Notes: generated by a model not told the origin, from the sequence alone. Shown: positions 16,325 through 25,763, numbered from the stretch's first letter. The stretch: DNA of 54,367 nt from Tissierellia bacterium (GCA_012518555.1 JAAYRW010000061.1:1-54367), one strand, 5' to 3'. Made by a program: numbers and translations.

Positions 16325-17902
16325 TTAATTTATAATTTTCTCTGCAGTTTTAAATTGATGAACAAGCCCTGGGTGTAGTAAAAGACCTGTCACATCCTTA
16401 TCAGCACCCATTGTCAATGTAGCTTGTGCAACGGGAACCCATGGAACTATTTCAGTAGTTAAACGTACTTGTAATTCTTCATACATTTCTGCTCTTTTTG
16501 CTGTGTCAACTTCTGCTGCCGCTGCATCGATTAGAGTATCAATTTCAAGATCGTTAATATTTGAATAGAAACTTCTTCCACCTTGTGAATGTATTGGATT
16601 TCTATACATATAATCTGCATTCATGCCAGGTGTCCAAGATAGTACAAAGGCCTCAGTAGATTTATCCGTTGAAAGACGCTCAATTAATGCCGCCTGTTGC
16701 ATAAACTCAACATTTACTGTAATACCGTACTTTGCCATTTGAGCTTGGAAATTCTCAGCCATTTTTACACGATGGCTAGCATCAGAAGTAATTAAATTAA
16801 GGGTTATACCTTCAGCATTTAATTCTTTAAACATATTTTCTGCTTTTTCAGGATCATATGGTATACCTTCTATATCCGAATAATATTCCATATCTCGACA
16901 CATAATGCTAGTAGAAACTTGTGCGTAACCATCCCAAGCAGCTAAAACCATCTCCTCTTTGTTGATTGCATAAGCTATAGCTTTTCTAAACTCAGGATTA
17001 GATACTATTGAATCTGTATTTGCACAATTAAATCCTATAAAATGTTGTCCACGTCCTGTTTCCGTTATAAGTTTAAGATTGCTACTTTCCGACAGACGAT
17101 TGTAATCTGTAGGACTTGGTGACATAATAGCATCAACTTCACCGTTTTCTAAAGCAATCATTCTGGAAGATGCTTCTGGAATCATACGGAACACTAAGCG
17201 TTCAGTATTGGGTACATCATATAGTGTACATTCTTCAAACCTTACTAAGGAAACATAGTCACCAGGTACAAATTCTTCAAATTTCCAGGGACCTGTACCA
17301 ATTTTTACTGCTTCTTCCTCAGGCATGGTTTCAAAAGCTTCTTTTGATAAAATTGCTAAAGAGTTAGCTGCAAATACATAGTTGAAATCAACATCACCAT
17401 TATGAAGAATAACTTCAAAATTAAGATCATCTACTTTTATAAATTCTTTAATTTTGGCAACATATGCAGACGTTGTAGACTTTTCTGCTCCTCTTTCAAA
17501 GGTAAACATTACATCATCCACATCTAGAATAGTACCATCATGGAACTTAACATTTTCTTTAAGTTTAAACTTCCAATGATCAGGTGCTATCATTTCCCAA
17601 GAATCAACTAACTCCCCTTCATTTTGCATTTTTAATAAGTTAGTATCTGTCAATAAATCATGGGTGCAATCTTGTACTATTTGATTTGATTCTGCAGTGG
17701 TTTCCATAGGATCTATAGTTGTAAACTCATCTGCAATAGCTATAATGATTTCTTTTTTGTATTTAACTTCACCAGATGTTTCTGAAGACGATTCATTACT
17801 TTGTCCAGGATCTTTTGAAACATCTTTATCCGTATTTGAACATCCTGAAATAAATACTGAAATCAACATCAAACCAATCAAAATTTTAGTAATCTTTTTC
17901 AT
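16325..17902 (-). CDS. Peptide-type solute-binding lipoprotein (SBP family 5, DppA/OppA)
   Basis: A 525-residue extracellular binding protein that hands its ligand to the downstream permeases. Residues 1-21 are a lipoprotein signal with lipobox ISGC and acylated Cys21. A Ser/Glu-rich linker follows, then the SBP_bac_5 fold (ENVKFHDGTILDVDDVMFTF, KAIAYAINKEEMV). Family members bind peptides, nickel, opines or other amino compounds; the ligand here is unknown. Start at 17902 behind AGGAGG. It is the first gene after the sigma-54 promoter at 17948-17963. Confidence 0.94.
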   Translation of the reverse strand: MKKITKILIGLMLISVFISGCSNTDKDVSKDPGQSNESSSETSGEVKYKKEIIIAIADEFTTIDPMETTAESNQIVQDCTHDLLTDTNLLKMQNEGELVDSWEMIAPDHWKFKLKENVKFHDGTILDVDDVMFTFERGAEKSTTSAYVAKIKEFIKVDDLNFEVILHNGDVDFNYVFAANSLAILSKEAFETMPEEEAVKIGTGPWKFEEFVPGDYVSLVRFEECTLYDVPNTERLVFRMIPEASSRMIALENGEVDAIMSPSPTDYNRLSESSNLKLITETGRGQHFIGFNCANTDSIVSNPEFRKAIAYAINKEEMVLAAWDGYAQVSTSIMCRDMEYYSDIEGIPYDPEKAENMFKELNAEGITLNLITSDASHRVKMAENFQAQMAKYGITVNVEFMQQAALIERLSTDKSTEAFVLSWTPGMNADYMYRNPIHSQGGRSFYSNINDLEIDTLIDAAAAEVDTAKRAEMYEELQVRLTTEIVPWVPVAQATLTMGADKDVTGLLLHPGLVHQFKTAEKIIN

Positions 17903-17947
17903 ATTTTCCTCCTATATTTTTAAATTTTACCCATTTCATATATATTA

Positions 17948-17963
17948 GCAATAATTATGCCAA
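17948..17963 (-). promoter_or_regulatory. Sigma-54 (-24/-12) promoter of the catabolic operon
   Basis: On the minus strand TTGGCATAATTATTGCT (from 17963) matches the TTGGCAC-N5-TTGCA consensus. GG at 17961-17960 and GC at 17949-17948 have exactly 10 bases between them. The predicted start near 17936 leaves a leader of about 35 bases before the lipoprotein gene. A sigma-54 activator gene ends 100 bases upstream. Confidence 0.85.
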
Positions 17964-18010
17964 CTGTAAAATGTCTGATTTTGAACAAAACTTCCTAACA
18001 TCAAAACTTT

Positions 18011-18050
18011 GAGACGCAAATTTTGCCTCCCTAAGTGAAAATATTGCCTC
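18011..18050 (-). promoter_or_regulatory. Candidate enhancer (upstream activating) sites for the sigma-54 regulator
   Basis: On the plus strand TTGCCTC occurs at 18023-18029 and again at 18044-18050, 21 bp apart, two turns of the helix. The first copy is the right arm of an imperfect dyad, GAGACGCAAATTTTGCCTC (18011-18029). They lie roughly 75-115 bp upstream of the predicted start, where NtrC-type activators usually bind. The assignment is inference. Confidence 0.55.
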
Positions 18051-18064
18051 TTTTTACTCATCTT

Positions 18065-19435
18065 CTACTTTATACCATATTCCTTAATTTTATTTAAAAG
18101 TCCACGCTTACTTATGCCTAAATCCTTTGCTGTCAAATCCCGACGTCCCTTATTCTTGTTTAAAGTAGCTACTACTGCTCGTTTTTCTATTTCTTTAAAG
18201 CTATTTACTGATAAGTATTCATCGATTACCTTTTCAAAAGTTGCTTCTTTATTTTTAGAATTTCTCGGATATACAACTTCATCAGGAAGATCTTCTACAC
18301 CAATTGTACCAGTTGAATTTATGATTGCTGCATATTCAAGAATATTAGCCAATTGGCGGACATTGCCGGGATAGTCATAATTTAGCAATACTTCCTTAGC
18401 TTCTTCCGTTATTCCTGTCAGCGGTTTTTTTAAATTTTCCGATAACATATTGATAAAATGGCTGCATAAATCATGGATATCGCTAATACGTTCCCGAAGA
18501 GCTGGCATTTTAATTTCCATTACTTTAATCCTATAATATAAATCTTCTCGAAAATATCCTGCTTCTATTAATTGCGGAAGGTTTCTGTTAGTTGCAGCAA
18601 TAATTCTAACATCTGTATGGATTAAATTAGCCCCACCTAGTGGAGTAAATTCTTTATCTTGCAATACTCGAAGTAGCTTGCTTTGTAATCCAAGAGGCAT
18701 GTCCCCTATTTCATCAAGAAAAATTGTTCCTTTATCAGCTAATTCAAATTTACCTTTTCTATCATTAACAGCACCTGTAAAAGCACCTTTTTTGCATCCA
18801 AATAATTCCAGTTCAAGGAGATTTTCAGGTATAGCAGCACAATTTACTACTATATATCTTTCGTTCTTGCGATTTCCCGATTCGTGAATTGCCTTAGCCA
18901 CAAGCTCCTTACCAGTTCCACTTTCCCCCGTTATCAAAACGTTAGTATCTATATCTTTAAGTTTTTCAATAAGCATATAAATATGTTGCATTGGTTCACT
19001 TTCACCGATAATTTCGTCAGAATGTCTTTTATTTCGAAGTTCTTCAGACAAAAAGCTAACTTCTTCATTTAATCTATAAAACTCTAATGCCTGGTTAATA
19101 TGAACTAATAACTCATCTATATCCAAAGGTTTTGTCAAATAGTTAAAGGCACCGTTCTTCATAGCTTCCACAGAAGTTCCTATACTTCCATAAGCAGTCA
19201 TCATTATAACAACAACCTTAGGGTCAATCTTTTTAATTTCCTTTAGCACACTTAATCCATTTTCTGCCCCTATTTTTAAATCTAGAAGTATTACGCTAAA
19301 ATTTTGTTTTTCCAACAAATCCAAAGCAGGTGGGGAACTGTTAAAAGCGACTACATTGTAATCATTCTTTAATCCTAATTTTAATGAAGCACATATGCTT
19401 GGTTCATCATCTATTATTAACACATATGGTTTCAT
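18065..19435 (-). CDS. NtrC-family sigma-54-dependent response regulator
   Basis: A 456-residue activator. The receiver domain (1-120) has acidic residues DD at 9-10, the phosphorylated Asp52 in VILLDLK and Lys102 in the LTKPL motif. The AAA+ domain has Walker A GESGTGKE at 170-177 and the sigma-54 contact loop GAFTGA at 217-222. A Fis-type helix-turn-helix is at the end (LTAKDLGISKRGLLNKIKEY). The gene overlaps the kinase gene by 4 bp (GAATGA), so the pair is coupled. The next gene downstream has a sigma-54 promoter, its obvious target. Confidence 0.95.
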   Translation of the reverse strand: MKPYVLIIDDEPSICASLKLGLKNDYNVVAFNSSPPALDLLEKQNFSVILLDLKIGAENGLSVLKEIKKIDPKVVVIMMTAYGSIGTSVEAMKNGAFNYLTKPLDIDELLVHINQALEFYRLNEEVSFLSEELRNKRHSDEIIGESEPMQHIYMLIEKLKDIDTNVLITGESGTGKELVAKAIHESGNRKNERYIVVNCAAIPENLLELELFGCKKGAFTGAVNDRKGKFELADKGTIFLDEIGDMPLGLQSKLLRVLQDKEFTPLGGANLIHTDVRIIAATNRNLPQLIEAGYFREDLYYRIKVMEIKMPALRERISDIHDLCSHFINMLSENLKKPLTGITEEAKEVLLNYDYPGNVRQLANILEYAAIINSTGTIGVEDLPDEVVYPRNSKNKEATFEKVIDEYLSVNSFKEIEKRAVVATLNKNKGRRDLTAKDLGISKRGLLNKIKEYGIK

Positions 19436-21423
19436 TCGGTATCCTCCTTAAATATCATCCTTATAATAGTATATTCGTTTATGAGACTCTCAATTTCAAG
19501 TTTTCCTGAATTATCCTCTACAAATTGCTTAGTAAGTGATAGTCCCATACCCAAACCTGTTGCTTTAGTGGTAAAAAAGGGATCTATACATCTTTCTATA
19601 TCATTTTCATCCATACCACATCCTTCGTCATAAACTTCTAAGTATATTTTGTTGCCATGACGATAACTTGATACGCTAATAACCAAATCATTAACTAGAT
19701 TACTCTCATTTACAAGGATCTTTTCCTCTACTGATTCAATACTGTTCATAATTAAATTTATAAGAGCTTGTTTTATTTGATCCCTATTCACATAAATATA
19801 GGCAAGTATATTTTCATTATTTATAATATTTATATGTTCACTTTTTCTTGCAGATATTTGGGCGAAATAAAGGGAATCATTTATAAGTTCACCTATTGAA
19901 ACACGTTCTTTAACACTTCGTATAGGACGGCTATAATTTATCAACATATTAATTAATCTGTTTATTCGATCTACTTCCTTAGGTACATGCTGAGCAAACA
20001 TTTCTTGGAAATCTTCGTCCTTACCTTGTTTTCTAATTAAAGATGCGAATGTATTTATTGACATGAGAGGGTTTTTTATTTCATGAGCCATACCAGCGAT
20101 TATACGGTTAAGTGCCTTATTTTTTCTCGACTCAAAAATTTCCTCTTTTTCCTTTTCTTCTATAGTAATATCTTCAATCATCATAACCATATCATTTTCA
20201 ACATTAATGCTTTGACACTGGCAACGGAAAATTAAATTTTCAGAATCATTATTACTATACTTAATTATTGCAGGTCTTTCTAATATACCATTATTGTAAT
20301 TTACCTCTTTATGTAATTCTCCTAATATATCTAAATCTTTTATATTTAGTCCTTTAGGTTCAATCTCATCTATACCAGTTAAATTGCGAATTATTGAATT
20401 CATCATTAATATAGAACCATCCTTTTTCAGCAACATAATACCTGCCGGCGAAAATTCGATTAAACTTTCCCGTAGAAGGCTTTCCCTTTCTAGCTGTTGG
20501 ACTCGTTCGCCTATTTCTTTTGTTTTTTCTGAAACTACTTTTTTAAGTTGATAATTCATATAGCCTATAATACAAATAACAATAAAAGCTATTGTTACGA
20601 ACATTGCAATATAGGAAAGCATCTTCATTTTCATTTCTTGCGCTGCTTCTTGTTCCCTATTAGTAATCCATTTATCAAGCAATTGTTCATATCTATCACT
20701 TGCACGTATTCTACTTATAGCTCGGTTAATAGAATTGTAAAGTACTAAATCATTTCTGCGAGTTAATATTGTATAATTGATTGTTGAAATATTATTATGT
20801 ACTATTGTGTAAGAGTTATCACTATCGTTATTCTCAAGCATATATAACATACTTTCTTTTATCCCTATTACAGCTTCTACTTGTTTTTTTATAAGTGCTT
20901 CATAAAGTTGTTTTTGATTTCCCATTACTAGATTATTTCCTGCATTCTTTAATTGAGAGAGCTGCGAAAAGCTGATGGTACCTAACTCAAAGGCAACAGA
21001 ATATTTCAATTGGTCTTGATCCTTGCTTAATATTCTCCTTAAATTCTCGTTACCAGCCATCATACACAAAGTTGCCGAAGATATATCATTAGTTTTTCTT
21101 ATTCCGTTGATATTTTCAGCTGTTGATATTACACCTAGTACTACATCTACTAAACCATTCTCTAATGCTTCTAAAGCTTTACTTGTCTCATTGAAAACTA
21201 AATACTCTATTATCAGATTTTCCTCAATTGCAACTTCATCCATTATATCTATATGTAAGCCCATAATATTTCCATTGCTATCTAAAAATTGAAAAGGCGG
21301 CAAGTTGCAATTTACAGCAACTTTAATATTAGTCCTTGCAGCCTCCGTTTCTTTAGGTAAATAGACTAACAATGTAACCATTATTAGCAATACAATAATT
21401 GATTTGTTTATTAGCCTTATCAT
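19432..21423 (-). CDS. Sensor histidine kinase with extracellular SBP_bac_3 (amino-acid-binding type) domain
   Basis: A 663-residue membrane kinase. It has a signal or transmembrane segment (about 8-27) and an extracellular binding-protein family 3 domain (about 33-258, beginning IKVAVNCNLPPFQFLDSNGN). A second transmembrane helix follows (about 270-292), then a coiled coil, a PAS-like domain (from about 315), a HisKA domain with the phospho-His in MAHEIKNPL at about 447, and an ATPase domain with NLIMNSIESVEE, DEGCGM and TGLGMGL. Type 3 binding domains mostly hold amino acids, so the kinase probably senses an extracellular amino-acid-like molecule. It forms an operon with the regulator that follows. 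Confidence 0.93.
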   Translation of the reverse strand: MIRLINKSIIVLLIMVTLLVYLPKETEAARTNIKVAVNCNLPPFQFLDSNGNIMGLHIDIMDEVAIEENLIIEYLVFNETSKALEALENGLVDVVLGVISTAENINGIRKTNDISSATLCMMAGNENLRRILSKDQDQLKYSVAFELGTISFSQLSQLKNAGNNLVMGNQKQLYEALIKKQVEAVIGIKESMLYMLENNDSDNSYTIVHNNISTINYTILTRRNDLVLYNSINRAISRIRASDRYEQLLDKWITNREQEAAQEMKMKMLSYIAMFVTIAFIVICIIGYMNYQLKKVVSEKTKEIGERVQQLERESLLRESLIEFSPAGIMLLKKDGSILMMNSIIRNLTGIDEIEPKGLNIKDLDILGELHKEVNYNNGILERPAIIKYSNNDSENLIFRCQCQSINVENDMVMMIEDITIEEKEKEEIFESRKNKALNRIIAGMAHEIKNPLMSINTFASLIRKQGKDEDFQEMFAQHVPKEVDRINRLINMLINYSRPIRSVKERVSIGELINDSLYFAQISARKSEHINIINNENILAYIYVNRDQIKQALINLIMNSIESVEEKILVNESNLVNDLVISVSSYRHGNKIYLEVYDEGCGMDENDIERCIDPFFTTKATGLGMGLSLTKQFVEDNSGKLEIESLINEYTIIRMIFKEDTE

Positions 21424-21477
21424 ACTTCTCCTTAGTTGAAAGATATAGTTCTTATAATACAGCTATACCTAAAAATA

Positions 21478-21504
21478 AAAACCACAAGCTATTATTGTGG
21501 TTTT
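21478..21504 (-). terminator. Terminator of tRNA-Ala
   Basis: AAAACCACAA (21478-21487) pairs with TTGTGGTTTT (21495-21504). On the minus strand the T run continues, ending the tRNA transcript before the kinase gene. Confidence 0.85.
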
Positions 21505-21507
21505 ATA

Positions 21508-21583
21508 TGGTGGAGATAAGCGGGCTCGAACCGCTGGCCTCTACACTGCCAGTGTAGCGCTCTCCCAACTGAGCTATACCCCC
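21508..21583 (-). tRNA. tRNA-Ala(GGC)
   Basis: The minus strand folds as a cloverleaf: acceptor GGGGGTA with TATCTCC, discriminator A and encoded CCA (21510-21508). The anticodon stem CTACA/TGTAG closes loop CTGGCAG, with anticodon GGC for GCC and GCU codons. A moderate promoter, TTTACA (21645-21640), 17 bases, TAAATT (21622-21617), lies upstream. Confidence 0.94.
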
Positions 21584-21689
21584 ATAAATTTATTCTTTAA
21601 TAAATGATACATATATAATTTAATACATTTTTGAAGATTTGTAAAGGGTAAATTTATAAAAACATCATTTCCAAGGAAATGATTGCGTA

Positions 21690-21716
21690 ACATTGTCTTA
21701 TTTCCAACATATATTA
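21690..21716 (+). promoter_or_regulatory. Possible SigK-type sporulation promoter
   Basis: AC (21690-21691), 16 bases, CATATATTA (21708-21716) fits the Bacillus SigK consensus AC-N16/17-CATAnnnTA. The motif is short and the region AT-rich, so chance is possible. A 9-bp inverted repeat, ATCATTTCC-AA-GGAAATGAT, lies just upstream (21664-21683). Confidence 0.4.
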
Positions 21717-21793
21717 TTATAGATGAAAGGAAACTAGCTTTTTAGGCAAGGCATGAAAGAAATGTTCCTTAATTAATAAAAAGGAGAGTATAT

Positions 21794-22051
21794 ATGGATA
21801 ATAATAATAATACCCAAGATTATAACTACATGGATGAATATAACATCTATGATGACGCTATGGATAATGAAGTTTATGGAAACAGATATTTCTATGATGA
21901 TAGAATGTACGATAGGTATAATAGACCCTTTAATAGGAGGTATAACAGAGGTTATTATCCCTCAAGATATTACCGTTATCCATTCTGTGATAGATACGGA
22001 AGATGTGAAAATCCTATTTGGTGGATGTTTTGGCCCTTATTTTTTATGTAA
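21794..22051 (+). CDS. Small tyrosine/arginine/asparagine-rich protein, possible spore coat component
   Basis: An 85-residue protein, not assigned to any family. Sixteen residues are Tyr, scattered through an Asn/Asp-rich start and an Arg-rich middle (RPFNRRYNRGYYPSRYYRYP). It ends in an aromatic patch PIWWMFWPLFFM and has two Cys. It has no signal peptide. The ORF is believable because of a good AAGGAG site 7 bases before the ATG and a terminator 5 bases after the stop. Composition resembles small coat or crust proteins of spore formers that can be cross-linked through tyrosine. With the possible SigK promoter this suggests a mother-cell product, but it is inference. It is the only gene in this stretch facing the fork. 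Confidence 0.7.
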   Translation: MDNNNNTQDYNYMDEYNIYDDAMDNEVYGNRYFYDDRMYDRYNRPFNRRYNRGYYPSRYYRYPFCDRYGRCENPIWWMFWPLFFM

Positions 22052-22055
22052 GAAT

Positions 22056-22081
22056 GGGACGCTATGCGTCCCTAATCTTTT
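22056..22081 (+). terminator. Terminator of the Tyr-rich protein gene
   Basis: GGGACGC-TAT-GCGTCCC (22056-22072) followed by TAATCTTTT on the plus strand. It lies between this gene and the converging pyrE. Confidence 0.8.
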
Positions 22082-22089
22082 CTAATCTT

Positions 22090-22647
22090 TTAAAACTTCC
22101 TGCTACCAGGTTTAATGACACTACTACCTTCATTACATAGTGGACAATCTTCAGGATCATAAGATTCGAAAAAAAGCTCAACGGCACTATATAAGGGTAG
22201 TTGTACATTACTTACCTTTCTATCTACTATACACCCAATACCAACTACTTCCCCACCTAAATTTTCTAAAACTTTTGCTGTTTCCATAGAAGATTTCCCT
22301 GTGGTTACAACGTCTTCCATAATCAATATTCTTTCACCAGCTTTTATTTCAAAACCTCGCCTCAATGTCATTTCATTATTTTCTCTTTCAGTAAATATTG
22401 CTCTTAGGCCTAATTGTCTTCCTAATTCATAAGCTGCCGTAATGCCGCCCATAGCTGGTCCTACAACTACATCTATTTTTAAATCTTTAACTTTATCCTT
22501 TACAATTGATATAACCTCTTCTGCTTTAACTGGATATTGTAAGAGTTTTGCACATTGGCAGTATTTGTCGCTATGCTTTCCTGATGAAAGCAGAAAGTGT
22601 CCTTCAAGTAATGCACCGCATTCCTTTAATATTTTAACTACATCCAT
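22090..22647 (-). CDS. pyrE: Orotate phosphoribosyltransferase
   Basis: A 185-residue enzyme that joins orotate to PRPP to give OMP. The PRPP loop is ILIMEDVVTTGKS (about 108-120), and the N-terminal GHFLLSSGKHSDKYCQ is typical of the long clostridial type. The tail carries CPLCNEGSSVIKPGSRK. It is the last gene of the pyr cluster, 62 bases after pyrD. Start at 22647 behind GGAG. Confidence 0.95.
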   Translation of the reverse strand: MDVVKILKECGALLEGHFLLSSGKHSDKYCQCAKLLQYPVKAEEVISIVKDKVKDLKIDVVVGPAMGGITAAYELGRQLGLRAIFTERENNEMTLRRGFEIKAGERILIMEDVVTTGKSSMETAKVLENLGGEVVGIGCIVDRKVSNVQLPLYSAVELFFESYDPEDCPLCNEGSSVIKPGSRKF

Positions 22648-22709
22648 ATTATTTCTCCATATTTTATTTATTTGTTACTTTTACTGACAAGGTAACCGGC
22701 AAGAACCGT

Positions 22710-23612
22710 CTATATTATTCCTTTTATTTCATCCAAGGATTTAATTCCTTCTTCATCAAGAAAGTCAGATAAGTCTTTAATTATCTCCCTAGCAATTGTT
22801 GGTTTTATAAAATTTGCTGTACCGATTTGAACTAGCGATGCACCTGCCATAATAAATTCAATTACATCTATGGCATTCTTTATACCACCTAATCCACAAA
22901 CCGGAATTTTAACTGCCTTTGAAGCTTCATGTACCATTCTAAGAGCTACAGGCTTAATACAAGGTCCCGAAAGTCCTGCATAAATATTGTCAAAAACAGC
23001 CTTTCTATTTTTTACGTCAATTGCCATTGCCTGTATAGTATTAATCAATGAAATGCCATCTGCACCGGCTGCTTCACAAGCTATAGCCATATCCGGTATA
23101 TTTTCGGCATTGGGAGATAATTTTACCATTAGAGGCTTTTTACATATTTTTCGTACTTTTGATACTATTGTATAAGCTACTGAAGATTTTATTCCAAAGC
23201 CCATACCTCCACTTTTAACATTGGGACAAGAAATGTTAAGTTCAATTATATCTACACTTGATTCATTTAGTTTATATATTCCTTGAAAGTAATCTTCCTC
23301 ACAATGTCCTCCAAGGTTTGCAATTACAACTGTACCATAAGTTTTCATTTTAGGTAACTCTTCTTCAATAAACTTATCTACACCTGGATTTTCCAAACCT
23401 ATACTATTCATCAAACCCATAGGCGTTTCCCAAAGTCTACTTCCGTTATTTCCACTGCGAGGTAAAAGAGTAAGACCTTTGCTACATATTCCCCCCAAAA
23501 TTGATAAATCGTAAATTTCTGAAAATTCTTCACCAAAACCAAATGTTCCGGAAGCGGTCAATATAGGGTTTTTAAACATTTGTCCCATTGCTTTTACTTT
23601 TAAATTTGCCAT
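22710..23612 (-). CDS. pyrD: Dihydroorotate dehydrogenase B, catalytic subunit
   Basis: A 300-residue FMN TIM-barrel enzyme. The active-site Cys base lies in [17 protein letters not shown], and the phosphate-binding end is [27 protein letters not shown] in two pieces. It pairs with PyrK, encoded just upstream with a 10-base gap, making the NAD-linked class 1B enzyme suited to anaerobes. Start at 23612 behind GAGGAG. Confidence 0.96.
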   Translation of the reverse strand: MANLKVKAMGQMFKNPILTASGTFGFGEEFSEIYDLSILGGICSKGLTLLPRSGNNGSRLWETPMGLMNSIGLENPGVDKFIEEELPKMKTYGTVVIANLGGHCEEDYFQGIYKLNESSVDIIELNISCPNVKSGGMGFGIKSSVAYTIVSKVRKICKKPLMVKLSPNAENIPDMAIACEAAGADGISLINTIQAMAIDVKNRKAVFDNIYAGLSGPCIKPVALRMVHEASKAVKIPVCGLGGIKNAIDVIEFIMAGASLVQIGTANFIKPTIAREIIKDLSDFLDEEGIKSLDEIKGII

Positions 23613-23622
23613 ATTAACTCCT

Positions 23623-24351
23623 CTATATTAATTCTTCGCCGCAAAATACGGGGCCCTCCTTACAGGCTCTTTTGTTTCCACTTTTAGTTTCTACGCTACA
23701 TCCCAAACATACTCCCATACCGCAAGCCATTCGTCTTTCCAATGATATATAGCATTTTACCTTATTTTTCTTACAATGCTCTATAACTTTCTTCATCATT
23801 ATTTCAGGCCCACAAGCAACAACTACTTCATATAGATCGTAAGGCACATAGTCTGTTACAAAACCCTTTTGGCCAAAACTTCCATCTTCTGTTACTGTAA
23901 CAGTTTTATTTGCATATAGTTTAAGCTCACTGTAATTATACATATTCTCTGAATCCCTATAGCCTAAATATAAGTCGGCCTTTTTTTCTAATACTTTTAA
24001 TAGATATTGCAAGGGTGCAACACCTATGCCTCCTCCTATTATAGCAACTTTTCCCTTCAGTTTATTCATATCAAAGCCATTACCTAAAGGGCCAAAAAGC
24101 TGTAATTCATCTTTAACTCTAAGGCTACTTATTTTCTTAGTCCCCATTCCTTCTATCCGATATAAGAATGAAACTATACTTCCATTTACGTCATTTACAC
24201 TTATAGGTCTAGGTAGCAAGAAAGAATTATCCAATGTTTTAAGCATAAAAAATTGTCCCGGTTTTATAGCGGATTCAAAATTAACTGACAATTTATATAC
24301 CCTATTTGAAACTAATTTGTTTTCAATTACGGTACTTTTTAAAACCTTCAT
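23623..24351 (-). CDS. pyrK: Dihydroorotate dehydrogenase B, electron transfer subunit
   Basis: A 242-residue FAD and [2Fe-2S] protein that passes electrons from PyrD to NAD. The FAD site is LPRPISVND (about 46-54), the nucleotide-binding turn is [11 protein letters not shown], and the C-terminal cluster ligands are Cys in [20 protein letters not shown] and the following ACKEGPVF. Start at 24351 behind AAGGAGG. The gene sits between pyrI and pyrD. Confidence 0.95.
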   Translation of the reverse strand: MKVLKSTVIENKLVSNRVYKLSVNFESAIKPGQFFMLKTLDNSFLLPRPISVNDVNGSIVSFLYRIEGMGTKKISSLRVKDELQLFGPLGNGFDMNKLKGKVAIIGGGIGVAPLQYLLKVLEKKADLYLGYRDSENMYNYSELKLYANKTVTVTEDGSFGQKGFVTDYVPYDLYEVVVACGPEIMMKKVIEHCKKNKVKCYISLERRMACGMGVCLGCSVETKSGNKRACKEGPVFCGEELI

Positions 24352-24374
24352 AGTACCTCCTTAAAATCCTTATT

Positions 24375-24800
24375 TTAATTTTCTTCATAAGCCATGTCAC
24401 AATATACACATCTGTATACTTTATTATTTATATCCGTAAGTCTAAATTTATGAACTATTTCCTGTTCTATGGAAGTAATACACCTGGGGTTTTTACATTT
24501 TGCAATGTTTTCTATTTCTGAAGGAAGTTCTAAGTTTATCTTCCTTATTATTTCACTATTATCTATTACATTAATAGTTATGTTTGGATCTATAAAGCCT
24601 AGTACTTCTAGATCCATATGGATATTATTTTCTATTTTTATTATATCCTTTTTTCCATACTTCTTACTTTTCGCATTCTTAATTATTGCAACACTACAAT
24701 CCATTTTATCTAAATTTAAGTACTGATATATTTCCATTGCTTTTCCTGCTTGTATATGATCAATTACTAAACCTTTTTCTACGCTATCTATATTAAGCAT
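24375..24800 (-). CDS. pyrI: Aspartate carbamoyltransferase regulatory subunit
   Basis: A 141-residue protein with the nucleotide-binding N domain ([19 protein letters not shown]) and a zinc domain with two Cys pairs (CKNPRC and CVYC) that docks onto PyrB. Its ATG overlaps the pyrB stop (TAATG). A separate PyrI means this ATCase is likely allosteric, as in enteric bacteria and many clostridia. Confidence 0.96.
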   Translation of the reverse strand: MLNIDSVEKGLVIDHIQAGKAMEIYQYLNLDKMDCSVAIIKNAKSKKYGKKDIIKIENNIHMDLEVLGFIDPNITINVIDNSEIIRKINLELPSEIENIAKCKNPRCITSIEQEIVHKFRLTDINNKVYRCVYCDMAYEEN

Positions 24801-25723
24801 TACTCCACCCCCAGTAACTTCATTATTAAAGCCATCCTAACATACATTCCACATTTTGTTTGTCTAAAATAAGCTGCTCTGGGATCATTATCTACTTCTA
24901 CAGATATTTCATTAACCCTCGGAAGAGGATGCATTATGATCATATCTTCCTTTGCTTTTTCCAACTTACTACTATCTAATATATAGCTATCCTTCAACCT
25001 TATATAATCAGCTTCGTTGAAGAATCTTTCCTTCTGAACTCTCGTCATATAAAGTACGTCTAATTCTTGAATAATATCTTCAAGCCTTTCAACTTCTAGG
25101 TAATCTATAGCTTTCTTAATTAATATTTCTTCCCTTATATATTCCGGTACTCTTAATTCTTCCGGAGATATTAGAATAAACTTTATATTTTCATACCTGG
25201 ATAGAGCCTTTATTAGTGAATGAACAGTCCTACCGAACTTTAAATCACCGCAAATACCAATTGTAAAGTCATTTAATTTACCTTTTAAAGTTTTAATAGT
25301 AAGTAAATCTGACAATGTTTGTGTAGGATGTTGATGACCTCCATCTCCTGCATTTATAACTGGTATATTGGACTTCATTGCTGCTACTAAGGGAGCCCCC
25401 TCCTTTGGATGTCGCATTGCAACTATATCTGCATAGCATGCAATTGTCCTTATTGTATCAGCAACACTTTCACCCTTAGTAGCAGAACTTGTATCTGCAG
25501 ATGAAAAACCCATTACATTACCTCCAAGCCTTAGCATAGCAGCCTCAAAGCTAAGTCTTGTTCTTGTACTGGGTTCATAAAATAATGTTGCAAGTATTTT
25601 ACCTTTACAAGCATCTGCATAGGCAGTTGGATTTTCAATTATTTCATCTGCCAAACACAATATTTCATTCAATTCCTCTAAAGATAGATCCATTGGTTCT
25701 ATTAAACTTTTACCTTTTAACAT
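24800..25723 (-). CDS. pyrB: Aspartate carbamoyltransferase catalytic subunit
   Basis: A 307-residue enzyme for the first committed step of pyrimidine synthesis. The carbamoyl-phosphate site is [15 protein letters not shown] (49-63), followed by [11 protein letters not shown] and the MHPLPRVNE loop. It is the first gene of pyrBIKDE, behind a PyrR-type leader. Start at 25723 behind GGGAGG, only 7 bases from a second PyrR motif. Confidence 0.97.
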   Translation of the reverse strand: MLKGKSLIEPMDLSLEELNEILCLADEIIENPTAYADACKGKILATLFYEPSTRTRLSFEAAMLRLGGNVMGFSSADTSSATKGESVADTIRTIACYADIVAMRHPKEGAPLVAAMKSNIPVINAGDGGHQHPTQTLSDLLTIKTLKGKLNDFTIGICGDLKFGRTVHSLIKALSRYENIKFILISPEELRVPEYIREEILIKKAIDYLEVERLEDIIQELDVLYMTRVQKERFFNEADYIRLKDSYILDSSKLEKAKEDMIIMHPLPRVNEISVEVDNDPRAAYFRQTKCGMYVRMALIMKLLGVE

Positions 25724-25738
25724 AATTCCTCCCTTTTT

Positions 25739-25752
25739 AGCCTCTCAGGACT
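25739..25752 (-). promoter_or_regulatory. PyrR-type RNA binding motif at the pyrB ribosome binding site
   Basis: The minus strand AGTCCTGAGAGGCT matches the PyrR consensus ARUCCNGNGAGGYU at every position. It lies after the attenuator terminator and 6 bases before the pyrB Shine-Dalgarno sequence. A short hairpin with AG-CC paired to GGCU is possible. Confidence 0.7.
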
Positions 25753-25763
25753 ATTTTAAAGTG

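Noticed and set aside
21834..22085. Alternative 83-residue frame overlapping the Tyr-rich gene
   Set aside because: It has no ribosome binding site and runs through the terminator; the frame starting at 21794 has both signals in the right place.
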